From Francisella uliginis (lineage in GTDB: Bacteria; Pseudomonadota; Gammaproteobacteria; Francisellales; Francisellaceae): a DNA stretch of 64,000 nt. Below, in pieces: positions 37,792 to 47,866 of this stretch. A program made the translations under genes and the position numbers. The stretch is taken from contig NZ_CP016796.1 of NCBI RefSeq assembly GCF_001895265.1, positions 1,054,001-1,118,000 of the forward strand, given 5' to 3'. The first letter of the stretch is position 1, and every line of letters begins with the position of its first letter. Below the pieces are notes generated by a model. It was not told the origin of the DNA. It did not search any database and was given only the letters and a program-made list of their open reading frames with translations.

Positions 37792-38160
37792 TTATTTAGC
37801 AGATGTATCTATAGGTTTACCATTGATAGCTATTACAGGACCAGGTTCTAAAGGAATATCCTTAATAGTTTTATTATCTTGACAACTTGGTAGATCAAGT
37901 TTTTTTAACTTATTAAATGATGAGGCAGGGCAATCATCTTTAATTTTGCTAGGAAGACAGTAGCCTTTCCAAGTTCCAAAGTCATGTGTTTCTAAGCATT
38001 TTTTATATTTAGAAATAGATAGATATTTTGGTGTATACGTTCCTGGATTTCTACCAACCATTTTAGAGTCATTTTGAGTAGCAGTTTTATCTGTATAACA
38101 GCTAGTTATTAATGTTGATAGCACGACAGTTATCAATAATATTTTTATTAAACTTTTCAT
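37792..38160 (-). CDS. Small lipoprotein
   Basis: A 122-aa protein. The N-terminus is a lipoprotein signal peptide with lipobox LITSC (Cys at about residue 21). The mature part has four further Cys (KCLETHDFGTWKGYCLPSK..., DDCPAS..., PSCQDN), which suggests two disulfides, and ends in a Pro/Gly-rich tail. I do not recognise a family. It is divergent from the NRPS-PKS gene across 277 bp. The 243 bp between it and the pentapeptide-repeat gene hold nothing that I can identify. Confidence 0.7.
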   Translation of the reverse strand: MKSLIKILLITVVLSTLITSCYTDKTATQNDSKMVGRNPGTYTPKYLSISKYKKCLETHDFGTWKGYCLPSKIKDDCPASSFNKLKKLDLPSCQDNKTIKDIPLEPGPVIAINGKPIDTSAK

Positions 38161-38437
38161 ATTTGATCCTTGTATAAGCTAATATAAGAGATAGAGTTCT
38201 TCATGATTCTCTAGCTTATTTTATTTGGATTATATTATTTGATAAGGTGCTATTTTTGCAACTTTTTTATGCCTTTTTTATGAAATTTCCTCTAAATAAT
38301 TACGTGCTATAAAATTATTGATTATTTTTTATTCAGGTGTTTTAATGCAGCTGACATAACTTTGCGGAGTGTTTTCTTATGACTTTGATTAAACGAAATT
38401 TATTATTTAAACATATAAATACAAGGATCAAAATACC

Positions 38438-41400
38438 ATGGGAAACTCTAAACAAGAAATGTCATCAAAACTTTTTCATCGCATTATTTATGAATGGAAT
38501 CAAACAGATTGTAACTATCCTAAAGAGAAAGCTGTTCATCATTTATTCGAAGAGCAGGTTAAGAAAACCCCGAATGATATTGCTTTAGTATTTGAAGATC
38601 AAAATATAACATATAGCGAGCTTAATAATAGATCTAATCAACTAGCTCGTAATATTAGATCGACATATAAAAAGCTTAATAAAAGTGAACTCAAAAGCGA
38701 TAGTTTAGTAGCTTTAATGTTAGATAGATCTATAGAAATGGTGGTATCTATACTAGCAGTGCTTAAAGCGGGGGCTGCTTATGTACCTATATCTCCGGAT
38801 TTTCCTAATCAAAGAATAAACTATATTCTTGAAGATATAGGAGCACAGATATTAGTATCACAGTCTCACTTAGAAGATAAAGTTAATTTATTGGACTTTA
38901 ACTTAAATGTAATTTATGCAGATAAAGACTTCGATTACCCAATAGATAATCTAGACATACATATAAGCTCAAAAAACCTAGCTTATGTAATTTATACATC
39001 AGGAACTACAGGTAAGCCCAAAGGGGTGATGATTGAGCATAGCTCTGTTGTCAATACTATTACAGGTTTATTTGATGTTTATCAATTAGATAAGACTGAT
39101 AGTGTTAGTTTTTATACTAACTATACTTTTGATGTCTCAGTATCTGAAATATTTATTACTATTTTTCAAGGTGCATCTTTACACATATTAAACGATTTCA
39201 CTAGATTAGATACTAGTTGTCTTAGTAATTATTTAATTAATAACCGTATTACATATGCATTTTTACCACCTGTTGTATTATCAAACCTTCCTAAGAAAAA
39301 GTATTCTAATCTTAAAAGTATAGTTATAGCTGGAGAAAAGTGTGATATAAAAACAGCCCAGTACTGGAAAGATCAACTCAAATTATTCAATTATTACGGA
39401 CCTACTGAAGCTACTATATATGCCAGCGGTAAACAGATAAATGATAATGTAATCAATTCTATAGGTAAGCCAATACAAAATACTAGACTTCATATACTCG
39501 ATAAAAATTTAAACCCTGTACCAAAAGGAGTTGAGGGTGAATTATATATAGGTGGGATAGGGTTAGCTCGTGGATATTTAAATTTACCTGACTTAACCCA
39601 AGAAAAATTTATATCAAATCCATTTGCTACAGACAATGATAAAAAACTAGGCTATACAAAACTTTATAAAACTGGAGATTTATGTAAATGGCTAGATGAT
39701 GGTGAGGTTGAGTATATAGATAGAAATGATTTTCAAGTTAAAGTAAGAGGATTTAGAATAGAGCTAGGAGAAATCGAAAGTGTAATCTCTGAGATTGAGG
39801 ATATTCAACAGGTTTATGTTATCGTCAAGCATAGAACCATTAATAATCAGGAGCAAAATATTCTTGTTGCTTACTATACAAGTAATGATAATTCAAAAGT
39901 CTCTAATGAATTAATCAAAAATTATATTAAATCTAAGCTTCCAGCATATATGCTTCCTAATGCTTTTGTTAAGTTAGATAAAGTTCCGCTAACACTTAAT
40001 GGAAAACTAGATAGAAAAGCATTACCAGATCCTAACTTTAGCTTGAATAAAAATGTAGCTACAAATGATTTAGAGAAAAAACTTTGTAAAATATGGTCAC
40101 AAATATTAGATATATCTGAAAATCAAATAAACACGAAGCTAAGTTTTTTTGACTTAGGAGGTGATTCCTTATTAATAACCCGCTTGAAAAATGAGTTAAT
40201 GGCTTTACCTGAATGCCAAGACTTATCAGTTACTGATTTATTTACGTATAACACTATTGATAAGTTAAGTTCGTTTTTAGAACAAGAAAAAGATGATTAT
40301 ATAACGTCTGATTTACAAAATAACAATGTTACTATAGATAAAGATATAGCTGTTATTGGTATTTCTGGAGCATTTTCAGGTTGTTCTAATCTTGATGAGT
40401 TTTGGCAAATGTTGATTAGTGGCGAAAGGGGATTAACTTCATTTGACCTTGAAACATGCCGTGAACGAGGAGTTCTAGAAGAGAAATTACAACACTCTGA
40501 TTATATTTCTACATCTGGTCATATTGGAAATGAGGATTTATTTGATAGTAAGTTCTGGAATATATCTGCTCATGAAGCAAAACTTATGGATCCGCAAATT
40601 CGTAAATTCCTTGAGCACTGTTGGCTAGTATTGGAAAAAACTGGTTATGCTCCAACAAGGTCTAAACATAATATAGCGGTGATAGCTGGAAATACAACTT
40701 CCCAATATTTTCAGAATAATATATTAAACTGCAATGAAAGAGATACTTTAGATTTATGGGAGGCTTCAGTACTTAATACCAAGGATGCTTTAGCTACTAA
40801 AGCTAGTCATTTACTAGGATTAACAGGGATATCTGAAAGTATCAATACTTCATGTTCTACTGGATTAGTAACTATTATTGAAGCTTGTAATAAATTATCT
40901 AATGGTTTGTGTGATATGGCTATAGCAGGCAGTGCTTCTTTACAGCTGCCTGAACAAACAGGTTATATTTACAAAGAAGGCATGATTTTATCCAAGGATG
41001 GACATTGTAGAGTTTTTGATGAAAAAGCTTCTGGAACTATATTTGGCTCTGGTGTTGGTACAGTTCTACTCAAGCGTTTATCTGATGCCCAAAGGGATAA
41101 GGATAATATAATAGCTGTGGTAAAAGGTTATGCTCTTAATAATGATGGTAATAGAAAAATAAGCTATACTGCACCAAGTGTAGAAGGTCAAGCTGAATGT
41201 ATAAAACAAGCTTTTAATCAAGCAAATATTAGCTCTGATGAAATTGATTATATAGAATGTCATGGGACAGGTACTAAATTAGGAGATCCGATTGAAGTTA
41301 AAGCTTTAAGTGAGGTATTTAAAGCTAGTTCTAAAAACCAAAGAAAACAAAAATGTATATTAGGTTCAGCTAAAGCTAATATTGGTCATATTGATGCAGC

Positions 41401-44400
41401 TGCTGGATTAGCTGGGTTTATTAAACTGTGTTTAATGTTTCAACATAAACAAATACCAGCCCAGATAGATTATGATAAGCCTAATCCTGGTTTAGACTTA
41501 GAATCATCACCGTTTACTATTCAAACTCAATCTACAGAATGGCTGTCAGATAAACCTCGTATAGCAGCTGTTAGCTCATTTGGCTTTGGTGGTACTAACT
41601 CTCATATGATTATTAGTGAGGATATTAATTCTCAAGAAAAGGAGAAAGAAGTAAAGATTAGTGAACCTTATATTTTAAATTTATCAGCAAAGAGTCCGGA
41701 ATCTTTACTTGCGTATAAAGATAGATTTGTAAATTATCTATCTAAAACTAATGACTCATTAGATTCTATTGTTTATACATTACAACAACGTAGAGAGAAT
41801 TTTGATTATCGTTTAGCTATTAGCTGTCATAATAAAAAGCAGGCCATTAAAAAATTACAATCAGACATTAAAGCTACAAAATGTGACGATTTGAGCAAGC
41901 GAAAAGTCATTTGGATGTTCCCTGGACAAGGAATGCAATATCCAAAGATGACTTATGACTTATACCAAAATGATAGTTTATACCGTAAGACCGTTAATCA
42001 ATGTATTACTATTATAGATAAGTATGCAAAAACAAATTTTAAAGAAATACTATTCACTGAGAATGAACTAATCAATCAAACTCAATGGACACAACCAGCA
42101 TTATTTGTAGTTGAGTATTCTTTAGCAAAATTGTTAGAACACTTAGGATTTGAAGCAGATGGCTATATTGGTCATAGTATAGGTGAATATGTAGCTGCTA
42201 CTTTAAGTGGTGTTTTTAATTTAGAAGATGCTTTAAAGATCGTTTTAAAACGTGGTGAATTAATGCAACAAATGCAACCTGGTAGTATGTTGTCTATTTC
42301 AGCTAGTGTAGATACAGTAAGACATCTTATACAAGCAAATAGCTGTGAAATATCAGTGATTAATTCTCCAGTACAATGTGTTGCATCTGGTAGTTATGAC
42401 AAAATACTTAAATTAAGCCAAGCTTTAGATAAACAAGATATTAAATCAACTATACTTAATACTTCTCATGCATATCATTCATCAATGATGATAGAGGCCG
42501 CTCAAAGATTTAAAAAATGTTTCAATAAAATTATATTACACCGACCAACAAAACCATTTATCTCTAATATTAGTGGCGATTGGATAGATAAAGATTTTGC
42601 TATAGATCCAGAATATTGGGCTACACAAATAACAGCTACAGTAGAATTTGCTAAAGGTATAGAAAATTCAATACAGTCTGATAATAGTATTATGTTAGAA
42701 GTTGGGCCTGGTCATGCATTGTCAACTTTTATTCAACAAACAAAAACAAATAATAAAGTTACTAGTATTAATTTAATATCTTCTGCTAAAAATTTAAATT
42801 TATCTCAAGTAATTGATAGTTATCAAGATTTAAAAGCTAAATTATGGTGCTATGGTTACCCAGTGAAATTACAGCAAGTTAAACAAGCTAGGATAGCTTT
42901 ATTACCGGATTATTGCTTTAATTTAGATTCATATTGGTTACGATATGATAAGAAAAATAATTCATCATTACAGTTACTAGATAAACAAGATTGGCTACAT
43001 ACGTGTATTTGGCAACAAGCAGGTAAATTAACAAATAGTAGCCATTTAGATACAAATATAATACTTATTACTAATGATAAATATTTACCCGATTGGATCA
43101 CTGATAAATCAATTAAGAATTTGATTTTGGTAGAGTTATCAAATACAGTCGAAAACTTACAAATATTAGATTCAGATCACATTAAGATAAATCCAACATT
43201 AGAAACTGATTATATGGATTTATTTAACTATCTTCAAAGCAAAAAATTTGAATGTATCATAGACTGTAGTACCTTATCCAACCATTATCAATTTAATCTT
43301 ACTAAAGTAAATAGAAGCATTGAGTATGGTTTATATCATATATATTTATTACAAGAATATATATTAAAGAAAATATCTTCTCCTTTACATTATATATCTC
43401 TAACACAAGGAATCGCTAAACTACAAGAGACTGATAATATTCATCCTATTAACGGCTCCTTAGTAAGTGCAATTAGAACATTGTCGCATGAGTTGAAGAA
43501 TATTAATTTTGCAATGCTTGATATTGGGTATAACCAAAAAATTGATATACATTCAATTATGAATGCCGTATTTAATAATTCTATATCATTTAAAGAGCAC
43601 CCTTATGCTATTAGAGATAATTATTTATGGAGAGAAACAATTGATACAAGTGGTGCAAAAGATATTTCTAAGAACAGCTCAGTAATTAAAGATGATGATG
43701 TTATTCTTTTGACTGGAGGTCTTGGTGGAATAGGATTAGCATTACTTGAAGAAATATCAAAAAATAATTCTGTAACTTTTCTAATAACTAGTAGAACAGA
43801 AAAGGCTACATCTGTAACTGAGAGATTATTTAAGTTACTTAATTCAAGAAATTGTAACCTTGACATACAGTATGGTGATATTACTAATACTAGTTTTACA
43901 GATAAATTAATTAAGTATATTAAGAAAAACTATAATTGTTTATCTGGGATTATACATTTAGCTGGTAATAAGCCTTTAGGACAAGAAAAATCTTTTGAAG
44001 ATATAAAAGATGCTATTAAGCCTAAAATATCTGGCATTAATAATATTCTTAAATATCCTCAAATATGTAAAAAATTGCGCTACTGTATTTTTACATCTTC
44101 ACTTGCAAGTATCATGGGTGATGTTAATCGTATTGAATATTGCATGGCAAATGGTTATCTAGATAACTTATCTAGTTGGATGAATTATTATTATCCATCT
44201 TGTCAAACGCTCTCAATTAATTGGCCAAATTGGGAAAAAACAGGTATGGCTAAAGATTATAAAAAAGTTAATAATATTATTGGTTTAAATCACGTTAACA
44301 AGCTAGAAGGAGTACAGTTATTTTATAATCTGATGCAGCCATCTTCATATAATCAAATTATAGTATCAAAGCTAAATATTCATCAGCTAAAAGAAAAATT

Positions 44401-45634
44401 ATTCCATAGTTCTATTAAGTCAGTTTCATCAAATGAAATTACTAATAAAATTGTAGAAAAAGATCTTAATGAAAATTATTACAAAATTGCTAATGCAGTA
44501 TTATCAATTTTGAATATTAAACAATTAAGTATTAATGATAATCTATTTAATTTAGGTTTAAATTCGTTAGATTCGATTCAACTAGTGACATTACTAAATC
44601 AACAGGGAATATCTATTTCTAATTATAAATTAGTTAGTTTAAATTCAATAAATGCTATTTATAAACATTGTTTTGTTAGTAAGCAGGAAGAATCTAAAGA
44701 TGATAGCTCAGATCACAGTACGGTAATTAAATTAAAATCTACAACAGCTTCAAAAAGAAATATATTTGTTATTCATCCTGTAGGAGGGATTTTAACACTA
44801 TATCAAAAATTAGTTAGTAGATTGCCATCTCAATATAATTATTACGGGATTCAAAATATTAATGTTTATGGAGAAAAAAAATTAATATTTGATAGTATAG
44901 AATCTCTTGCTAGATACTACGTTATAGAAATTTTAAGAATTCAATCATCGGGGCAATTTATCTTACTAGGAGCATCATTAGGAGGCACCATCGCTCATGA
45001 AATAGCAAGTCAATTAGTAAAAAGAGGGAAAAAAATTCAATGTGTTATCATGTTGGATACTTGGGCAAATTTTGCACCTATCTTTAATGATAAAAGAAAG
45101 TGTGAAGATGTAATGCGTGAGCAGCTTAAAAATGATGAAACTTTAAAAGGTATGGATATAGCTTATCCAGTATTTATTGATCAAGCATGGGAGATGATGA
45201 AGTTAAATTTCAAATATACTCCTAAAAAATCATCTGTCAGAACAATCCTTTTTAAAGCTAAAGAGGTAGAAGGATATTATAAATATAATAAAAACTCACA
45301 AGACAACGGTTGGAAACAATATCTAAGTGATCTTAATGCATATTCTATAGATGGGAACCATCTGACTTTATACCAAAATAAGGGGTTAAGTAAGGTATTA
45401 GAAATTCTTTGGAAAGAATTAAATTACAATAAATACTTTTATTTAAATGTTTCTAAAGCTTTATTTTTTCTAAGGAGAAAAATTGGCTCACCAATAGCCA
45501 ATTTCATTACAAAAAATAGTCGTAAAGTAAAGTATGCATTATTGTTTGGGGTAGGATTTATTATAAATGAATTAATAGATTTAGCCGGATTTATAGAATA
45601 TATATGGTGGGAATATCAATGGATTATGCTGTAG
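38438..45634 (+). CDS. NRPS-PKS hybrid megasynthase (A-PCP-KS-AT-KR-ACP-TE)
   Basis: 2,398 aa, with an AAGGA site before ATG 38438. Domains by residue: adenylation about 30-530 (A3 YTSGTTGKPKG near 187, A5 NYYGPTEATIY, A7 YKTGDL, A10 NGKLDRKA); PCP Ser in LGGDSLL (about 576); KS about 635-1060 (Cys in NTSCSTGL, His in ECHGTGT and NIGHIDAAAG); AT (GHSIGEY about 1245, SHAYHS about 1343, both malonyl-like); KR (TGGLGGIG about 1757, Tyr in EYCMANGYLD); ACP (GLNSLDSI about 2041); TE (GASLGG about 2178, His in DGNHLTLY). No condensation domain, though a C-A linker remnant (WNQTDCNYP) starts the protein. Predicted: one amino acid extended by one malonyl unit, reduced and released. Confidence 0.92.
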   Translation: MGNSKQEMSSKLFHRIIYEWNQTDCNYPKEKAVHHLFEEQVKKTPNDIALVFEDQNITYSELNNRSNQLARNIRSTYKKLNKSELKSDSLVALMLDRSIEMVVSILAVLKAGAAYVPISPDFPNQRINYILEDIGAQILVSQSHLEDKVNLLDFNLNVIYADKDFDYPIDNLDIHISSKNLAYVIYTSGTTGKPKGVMIEHSSVVNTITGLFDVYQLDKTDSVSFYTNYTFDVSVSEIFITIFQGASLHILNDFTRLDTSCLSNYLINNRITYAFLPPVVLSNLPKKKYSNLKSIVIAGEKCDIKTAQYWKDQLKLFNYYGPTEATIYASGKQINDNVINSIGKPIQNTRLHILDKNLNPVPKGVEGELYIGGIGLARGYLNLPDLTQEKFISNPFATDNDKKLGYTKLYKTGDLCKWLDDGEVEYIDRNDFQVKVRGFRIELGEIESVISEIEDIQQVYVIVKHRTINNQEQNILVAYYTSNDNSKVSNELIKNYIKSKLPAYMLPNAFVKLDKVPLTLNGKLDRKALPDPNFSLNKNVATNDLEKKLCKIWSQILDISENQINTKLSFFDLGGDSLLITRLKNELMALPECQDLSVTDLFTYNTIDKLSSFLEQEKDDYITSDLQNNNVTIDKDIAVIGISGAFSGCSNLDEFWQMLISGERGLTSFDLETCRERGVLEEKLQHSDYISTSGHIGNEDLFDSKFWNISAHEAKLMDPQIRKFLEHCWLVLEKTGYAPTRSKHNIAVIAGNTTSQYFQNNILNCNERDTLDLWEASVLNTKDALATKASHLLGLTGISESINTSCSTGLVTIIEACNKLSNGLCDMAIAGSASLQLPEQTGYIYKEGMILSKDGHCRVFDEKASGTIFGSGVGTVLLKRLSDAQRDKDNIIAVVKGYALNNDGNRKISYTAPSVEGQAECIKQAFNQANISSDEIDYIECHGTGTKLGDPIEVKALSEVFKASSKNQRKQKCILGSAKANIGHIDAAAGLAGFIKLCLMFQHKQIPAQIDYDKPNPGLDLESSPFTIQTQSTEWLSDKPRIAAVSSFGFGGTNSHMIISEDINSQEKEKEVKISEPYILNLSAKSPESLLAYKDRFVNYLSKTNDSLDSIVYTLQQRRENFDYRLAISCHNKKQAIKKLQSDIKATKCDDLSKRKVIWMFPGQGMQYPKMTYDLYQNDSLYRKTVNQCITIIDKYAKTNFKEILFTENELINQTQWTQPALFVVEYSLAKLLEHLGFEADGYIGHSIGEYVAATLSGVFNLEDALKIVLKRGELMQQMQPGSMLSISASVDTVRHLIQANSCEISVINSPVQCVASGSYDKILKLSQALDKQDIKSTILNTSHAYHSSMMIEAAQRFKKCFNKIILHRPTKPFISNISGDWIDKDFAIDPEYWATQITATVEFAKGIENSIQSDNSIMLEVGPGHALSTFIQQTKTNNKVTSINLISSAKNLNLSQVIDSYQDLKAKLWCYGYPVKLQQVKQARIALLPDYCFNLDSYWLRYDKKNNSSLQLLDKQDWLHTCIWQQAGKLTNSSHLDTNIILITNDKYLPDWITDKSIKNLILVELSNTVENLQILDSDHIKINPTLETDYMDLFNYLQSKKFECIIDCSTLSNHYQFNLTKVNRSIEYGLYHIYLLQEYILKKISSPLHYISLTQGIAKLQETDNIHPINGSLVSAIRTLSHELKNINFAMLDIGYNQKIDIHSIMNAVFNNSISFKEHPYAIRDNYLWRETIDTSGAKDISKNSSVIKDDDVILLTGGLGGIGLALLEEISKNNSVTFLITSRTEKATSVTERLFKLLNSRNCNLDIQYGDITNTSFTDKLIKYIKKNYNCLSGIIHLAGNKPLGQEKSFEDIKDAIKPKISGINNILKYPQICKKLRYCIFTSSLASIMGDVNRIEYCMANGYLDNLSSWMNYYYPSCQTLSINWPNWEKTGMAKDYKKVNNIIGLNHVNKLEGVQLFYNLMQPSSYNQIIVSKLNIHQLKEKLFHSSIKSVSSNEITNKIVEKDLNENYYKIANAVLSILNIKQLSINDNLFNLGLNSLDSIQLVTLLNQQGISISNYKLVSLNSINAIYKHCFVSKQEESKDDSSDHSTVIKLKSTTASKRNIFVIHPVGGILTLYQKLVSRLPSQYNYYGIQNINVYGEKKLIFDSIESLARYYVIEILRIQSSGQFILLGASLGGTIAHEIASQLVKRGKKIQCVIMLDTWANFAPIFNDKRKCEDVMREQLKNDETLKGMDIAYPVFIDQAWEMMKLNFKYTPKKSSVRTILFKAKEVEGYYKYNKNSQDNGWKQYLSDLNAYSIDGNHLTLYQNKGLSKVLEILWKELNYNKYFYLNVSKALFFLRRKIGSPIANFITKNSRKVKYALLFGVGFIINELIDLAGFIEYIWWEYQWIML

Positions 45635-46851
45635 ATAAACAAAGACAAGAAAAAATAGTTTTTCTAGAAAAAGCATTAGAAGAAGCTAATAATAAAATAT
45701 TACAACTTGAGGAAGAAAATTTACATTATAAGAATAATATAAATAATTTTCAACAAGCAATAAACTGCTTAGAAACCAACATTTATTGGAAAGATAGGGA
45801 TGGTTATTATCTTGGATGTAATAATAAAATTATAGAACTATCTGGTGTTACTTCAATCTCTGATGTTATAGGGAAAACAGATTATGAATTTTCTCCAAGG
45901 GATATTGCTGATAAGCTCGTCTTGAATGATAAATTAGTCATGAATGAAAAAAGAAGCGTTAGTAAAGAAGAGCAATTAAGACTTCCTTCAGGAGAAATCA
46001 TTTATTTAATATCCAAAAAAAGTCCATTAATTAATTCAAAAGGAGAAGTTATAGGTATTATAGGTGCCTCTATTGATATTACAGAGGTGAAATTATTGCA
46101 AGATAAAGTAAATGAGCAGAATGAAATTATTAGAATAAAAGATTCTCTCAAAACCCAATTTATTGAGAATTTTAGTCATGATGTTAAAATTCCAATTAAT
46201 GCGCTTATCGGTAGAACTCAACTATTAAAGTTGCTAGGAGTAAAAGAAAATAATGAAAAGATGATTAAAGCAGCTGATGCTGCTGAAAATAGTGCTATGG
46301 TATTAGATGCATTATTTGCACAAATGCAAAATGTAATGATTCATGAGGAATTTAGTAAAGAAATATATAACACAGAATTTAATTTGCGTAGTTTAATTGA
46401 AAAAGAAATTGAGATAGCCGAAGCATCAATTTTAAGCCATAAAAATGTTTATATTAATTTTATAGTAAGTGATGATTTATCAGTTCAAGTTAATACAGAT
46501 CACTATAAGTTATCACAAATTTTGCGTAATATATTATCTAATGCTATCAAATATACAGATGAAGGAAGTATTAATATTAAAGCAAAAGCTACCGAATCAG
46601 ATGACAAAGTAAATTTTCAGTTTATAGTATCTGATACAGGAATAGGAATAGATGAGATTTATAAAAAATATATTTTTGAAAAGTTCAATCGAGCGAATAT
46701 AACATCGTCTAATAATAATCGTCATGGTATGGGAGTTGGTTTGTATATAGTCAAGAATAATCTTGATATACTTGGGGGAAGTATTGATTTTGAAAGCGTT
46801 GTAGGACAAGGAAGTATCTTTACTATTAAAATAGCTCTAAATAAGGCATAG
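45619..46851 (+). CDS. PAS-domain sensor histidine kinase
   Basis: 410 aa from ATG 45619, chosen because a GGTGGGAA ribosome-binding site precedes it (an in-frame ATG at 45604 is possible). Either start overlaps the synthase gene. An N-terminal coiled coil (about 10-50) is followed by a PAS domain (about 50-165, IYWKDRDGYYLGCNNKII, ending IGASIDITE), a HisKA H-box NFSHDVKIP (His about 187), and a HATPase with N-box LSNAIKYTDEG, DTGIGI and GMGVGLYIVKN. There are no transmembrane spans, so it senses a cytoplasmic or diffusible signal. No response regulator is in the window. Overlap with the synthase implies co-expression. Confidence 0.9.
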   Translation: MDYAVDKQRQEKIVFLEKALEEANNKILQLEEENLHYKNNINNFQQAINCLETNIYWKDRDGYYLGCNNKIIELSGVTSISDVIGKTDYEFSPRDIADKLVLNDKLVMNEKRSVSKEEQLRLPSGEIIYLISKKSPLINSKGEVIGIIGASIDITEVKLLQDKVNEQNEIIRIKDSLKTQFIENFSHDVKIPINALIGRTQLLKLLGVKENNEKMIKAADAAENSAMVLDALFAQMQNVMIHEEFSKEIYNTEFNLRSLIEKEIEIAEASILSHKNVYINFIVSDDLSVQVNTDHYKLSQILRNILSNAIKYTDEGSINIKAKATESDDKVNFQFIVSDTGIGIDEIYKKYIFEKFNRANITSSNNNRHGMGVGLYIVKNNLDILGGSIDFESVVGQGSIFTIKIALNKA

Positions 46852-47021
46852 TGTAAAATATAAAGGATTTATATAGCCTCAGAGCTACATCAAAAAAATT
46901 TTCAATTAATATTAAGCATTTGAAGAAGTTTATAGATTCCAAAATTATATCTAGTAGTCCTTATATATACCTTGATAATTTATAGCATTTTGGGGTGGAG
47001 GGCTGAAAGTATTGAAATTAC

Positions 47022-47098
47022 TGGTACTCGCAACTGGATTCGAACCAGTGACCCCTACCATGTCAAGGTAGTACTCTAACCAACTGAGCTATGCGAGT
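47022..47098 (-). tRNA. tRNA-Val (anticodon GAC)
   Basis: Read on the minus strand, ACTCGCA pairs with TGCGAGT as the acceptor stem. TAGCTCAGTTGG is the D arm, CTACC-TTGACAT-GGTAG the anticodon arm with GAC, and GGTTCGAATCC the T arm, followed by the discriminator A and an encoded CCA (47022-47024). GAC reads GUC/GUU valine codons. The 46852-47021 stretch between it and the kinase gene holds no other feature that I can see. Confidence 0.95.
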
Positions 47099-47240
47099 AT
47101 GTAAGACGATATTATAGTTTTATATCTTTCAAAATCAATATATTTTTAACAAAACATTTAAATTTAGGTTAATCTATTTTATATATTCCTATAAATGCTT
47201 TAGAATGTATCAATATTATTAGAAATTTACCAGCTACTTT

Positions 47241-47792
47241 ATGAATGTTTCTAAATTTAAAAAGATTCTTAGCACAGGATATTGGAGTGATTTCTATATT
47301 TATCCAATAGCTGCGATTATCTTTTTTATCTATGGTCTGAAAGCACTTAACTTTAATATAGGAATTGTAGCTATATTATTTATGATAGGTGTTATTCTTG
47401 GATCATTTATTGAGTACTTTATTCATAGAGTGCTTTTTCATCATTGTCCTGTATTTAAAGAATTACATCAGTTACATCATGATAAGCCAATTGAGCTTAT
47501 AGGCAGTCCTACGTATGTATCACTACCTGTGTATACGGTCTGTGTTTTTATTCCTTTGTGTGTTATTACTACTAATATAGCTTATGCTAGTATTATTTTT
47601 AGTGCATTTTTATTGGATTTGCTACTATATTTTATAGTTCATCACACAACTCACCATGTTAGATCTAAAAAGGGATCAATATTACACTGGTATAAACTAC
47701 ATCATGCGGTACACCATACTAATCCAAATGTAAATTTTTCAGTGGCTTTTCCTATTTGGGATATTATTTTTCGTACTAAGCAAAAAAAATAA
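47241..47792 (+). CDS. Fatty acid hydroxylase / sterol desaturase superfamily protein
   Basis: A 183-aa membrane protein with about four hydrophobic segments and the di-iron histidine boxes HRVLFHH, HQLHHD, HHTTHH and KLHHAVHH. It likely hydroxylates a lipid acyl chain, a plausible modification of membrane lipids or lipid A fatty acids. Start ATG 47241 has only a weak ribosome-binding site. It is short for the superfamily, but all the histidine clusters are present. Confidence 0.85.
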   Translation: MNVSKFKKILSTGYWSDFYIYPIAAIIFFIYGLKALNFNIGIVAILFMIGVILGSFIEYFIHRVLFHHCPVFKELHQLHHDKPIELIGSPTYVSLPVYTVCVFIPLCVITTNIAYASIIFSAFLLDLLLYFIVHHTTHHVRSKKGSILHWYKLHHAVHHTNPNVNFSVAFPIWDIIFRTKQKK

Positions 47793-47866
47793 CTTTCCTA
47801 ATACTAATTGTTATTTATATTAATTAATATATTATTTAACCCATATCTCTATAAATTATATTTTCT

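Noticed and set aside
38178..38217. A terminator-like inverted repeat (ATAAGCTA ... TAGCTTAT) in the synthase upstream region
   Set aside because: It is interrupted, and lies in a divergent gap upstream of both genes, so it terminates nothing known; it could be a leader structure, but the support is too weak.
38438..38560. A condensation domain at the synthase N-terminus
   Set aside because: Only the short C-A linker (WNQTDCNYP) is present; there is no HHxxxDG anywhere upstream in the frame.
38379..38588. An alternative frame overlapping the start of the synthase gene
   Set aside because: It overlaps the megasynthase N-terminus out of frame, with no domain; the AAGGA site belongs to ATG 38438.
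43440..43500. A possible dehydratase (DH) motif HPINGS in the synthase
   Set aside because: It lies in the structural subdomain of the KR and lacks the Gly-Pro remainder of HxxxGxxxxP.
46852..47098. An attachment site duplicate of the tRNA-Val 3' end
   Set aside because: I looked for the T-arm/acceptor sequence on the far side of the synthase locus and saw no second copy and no integrase.
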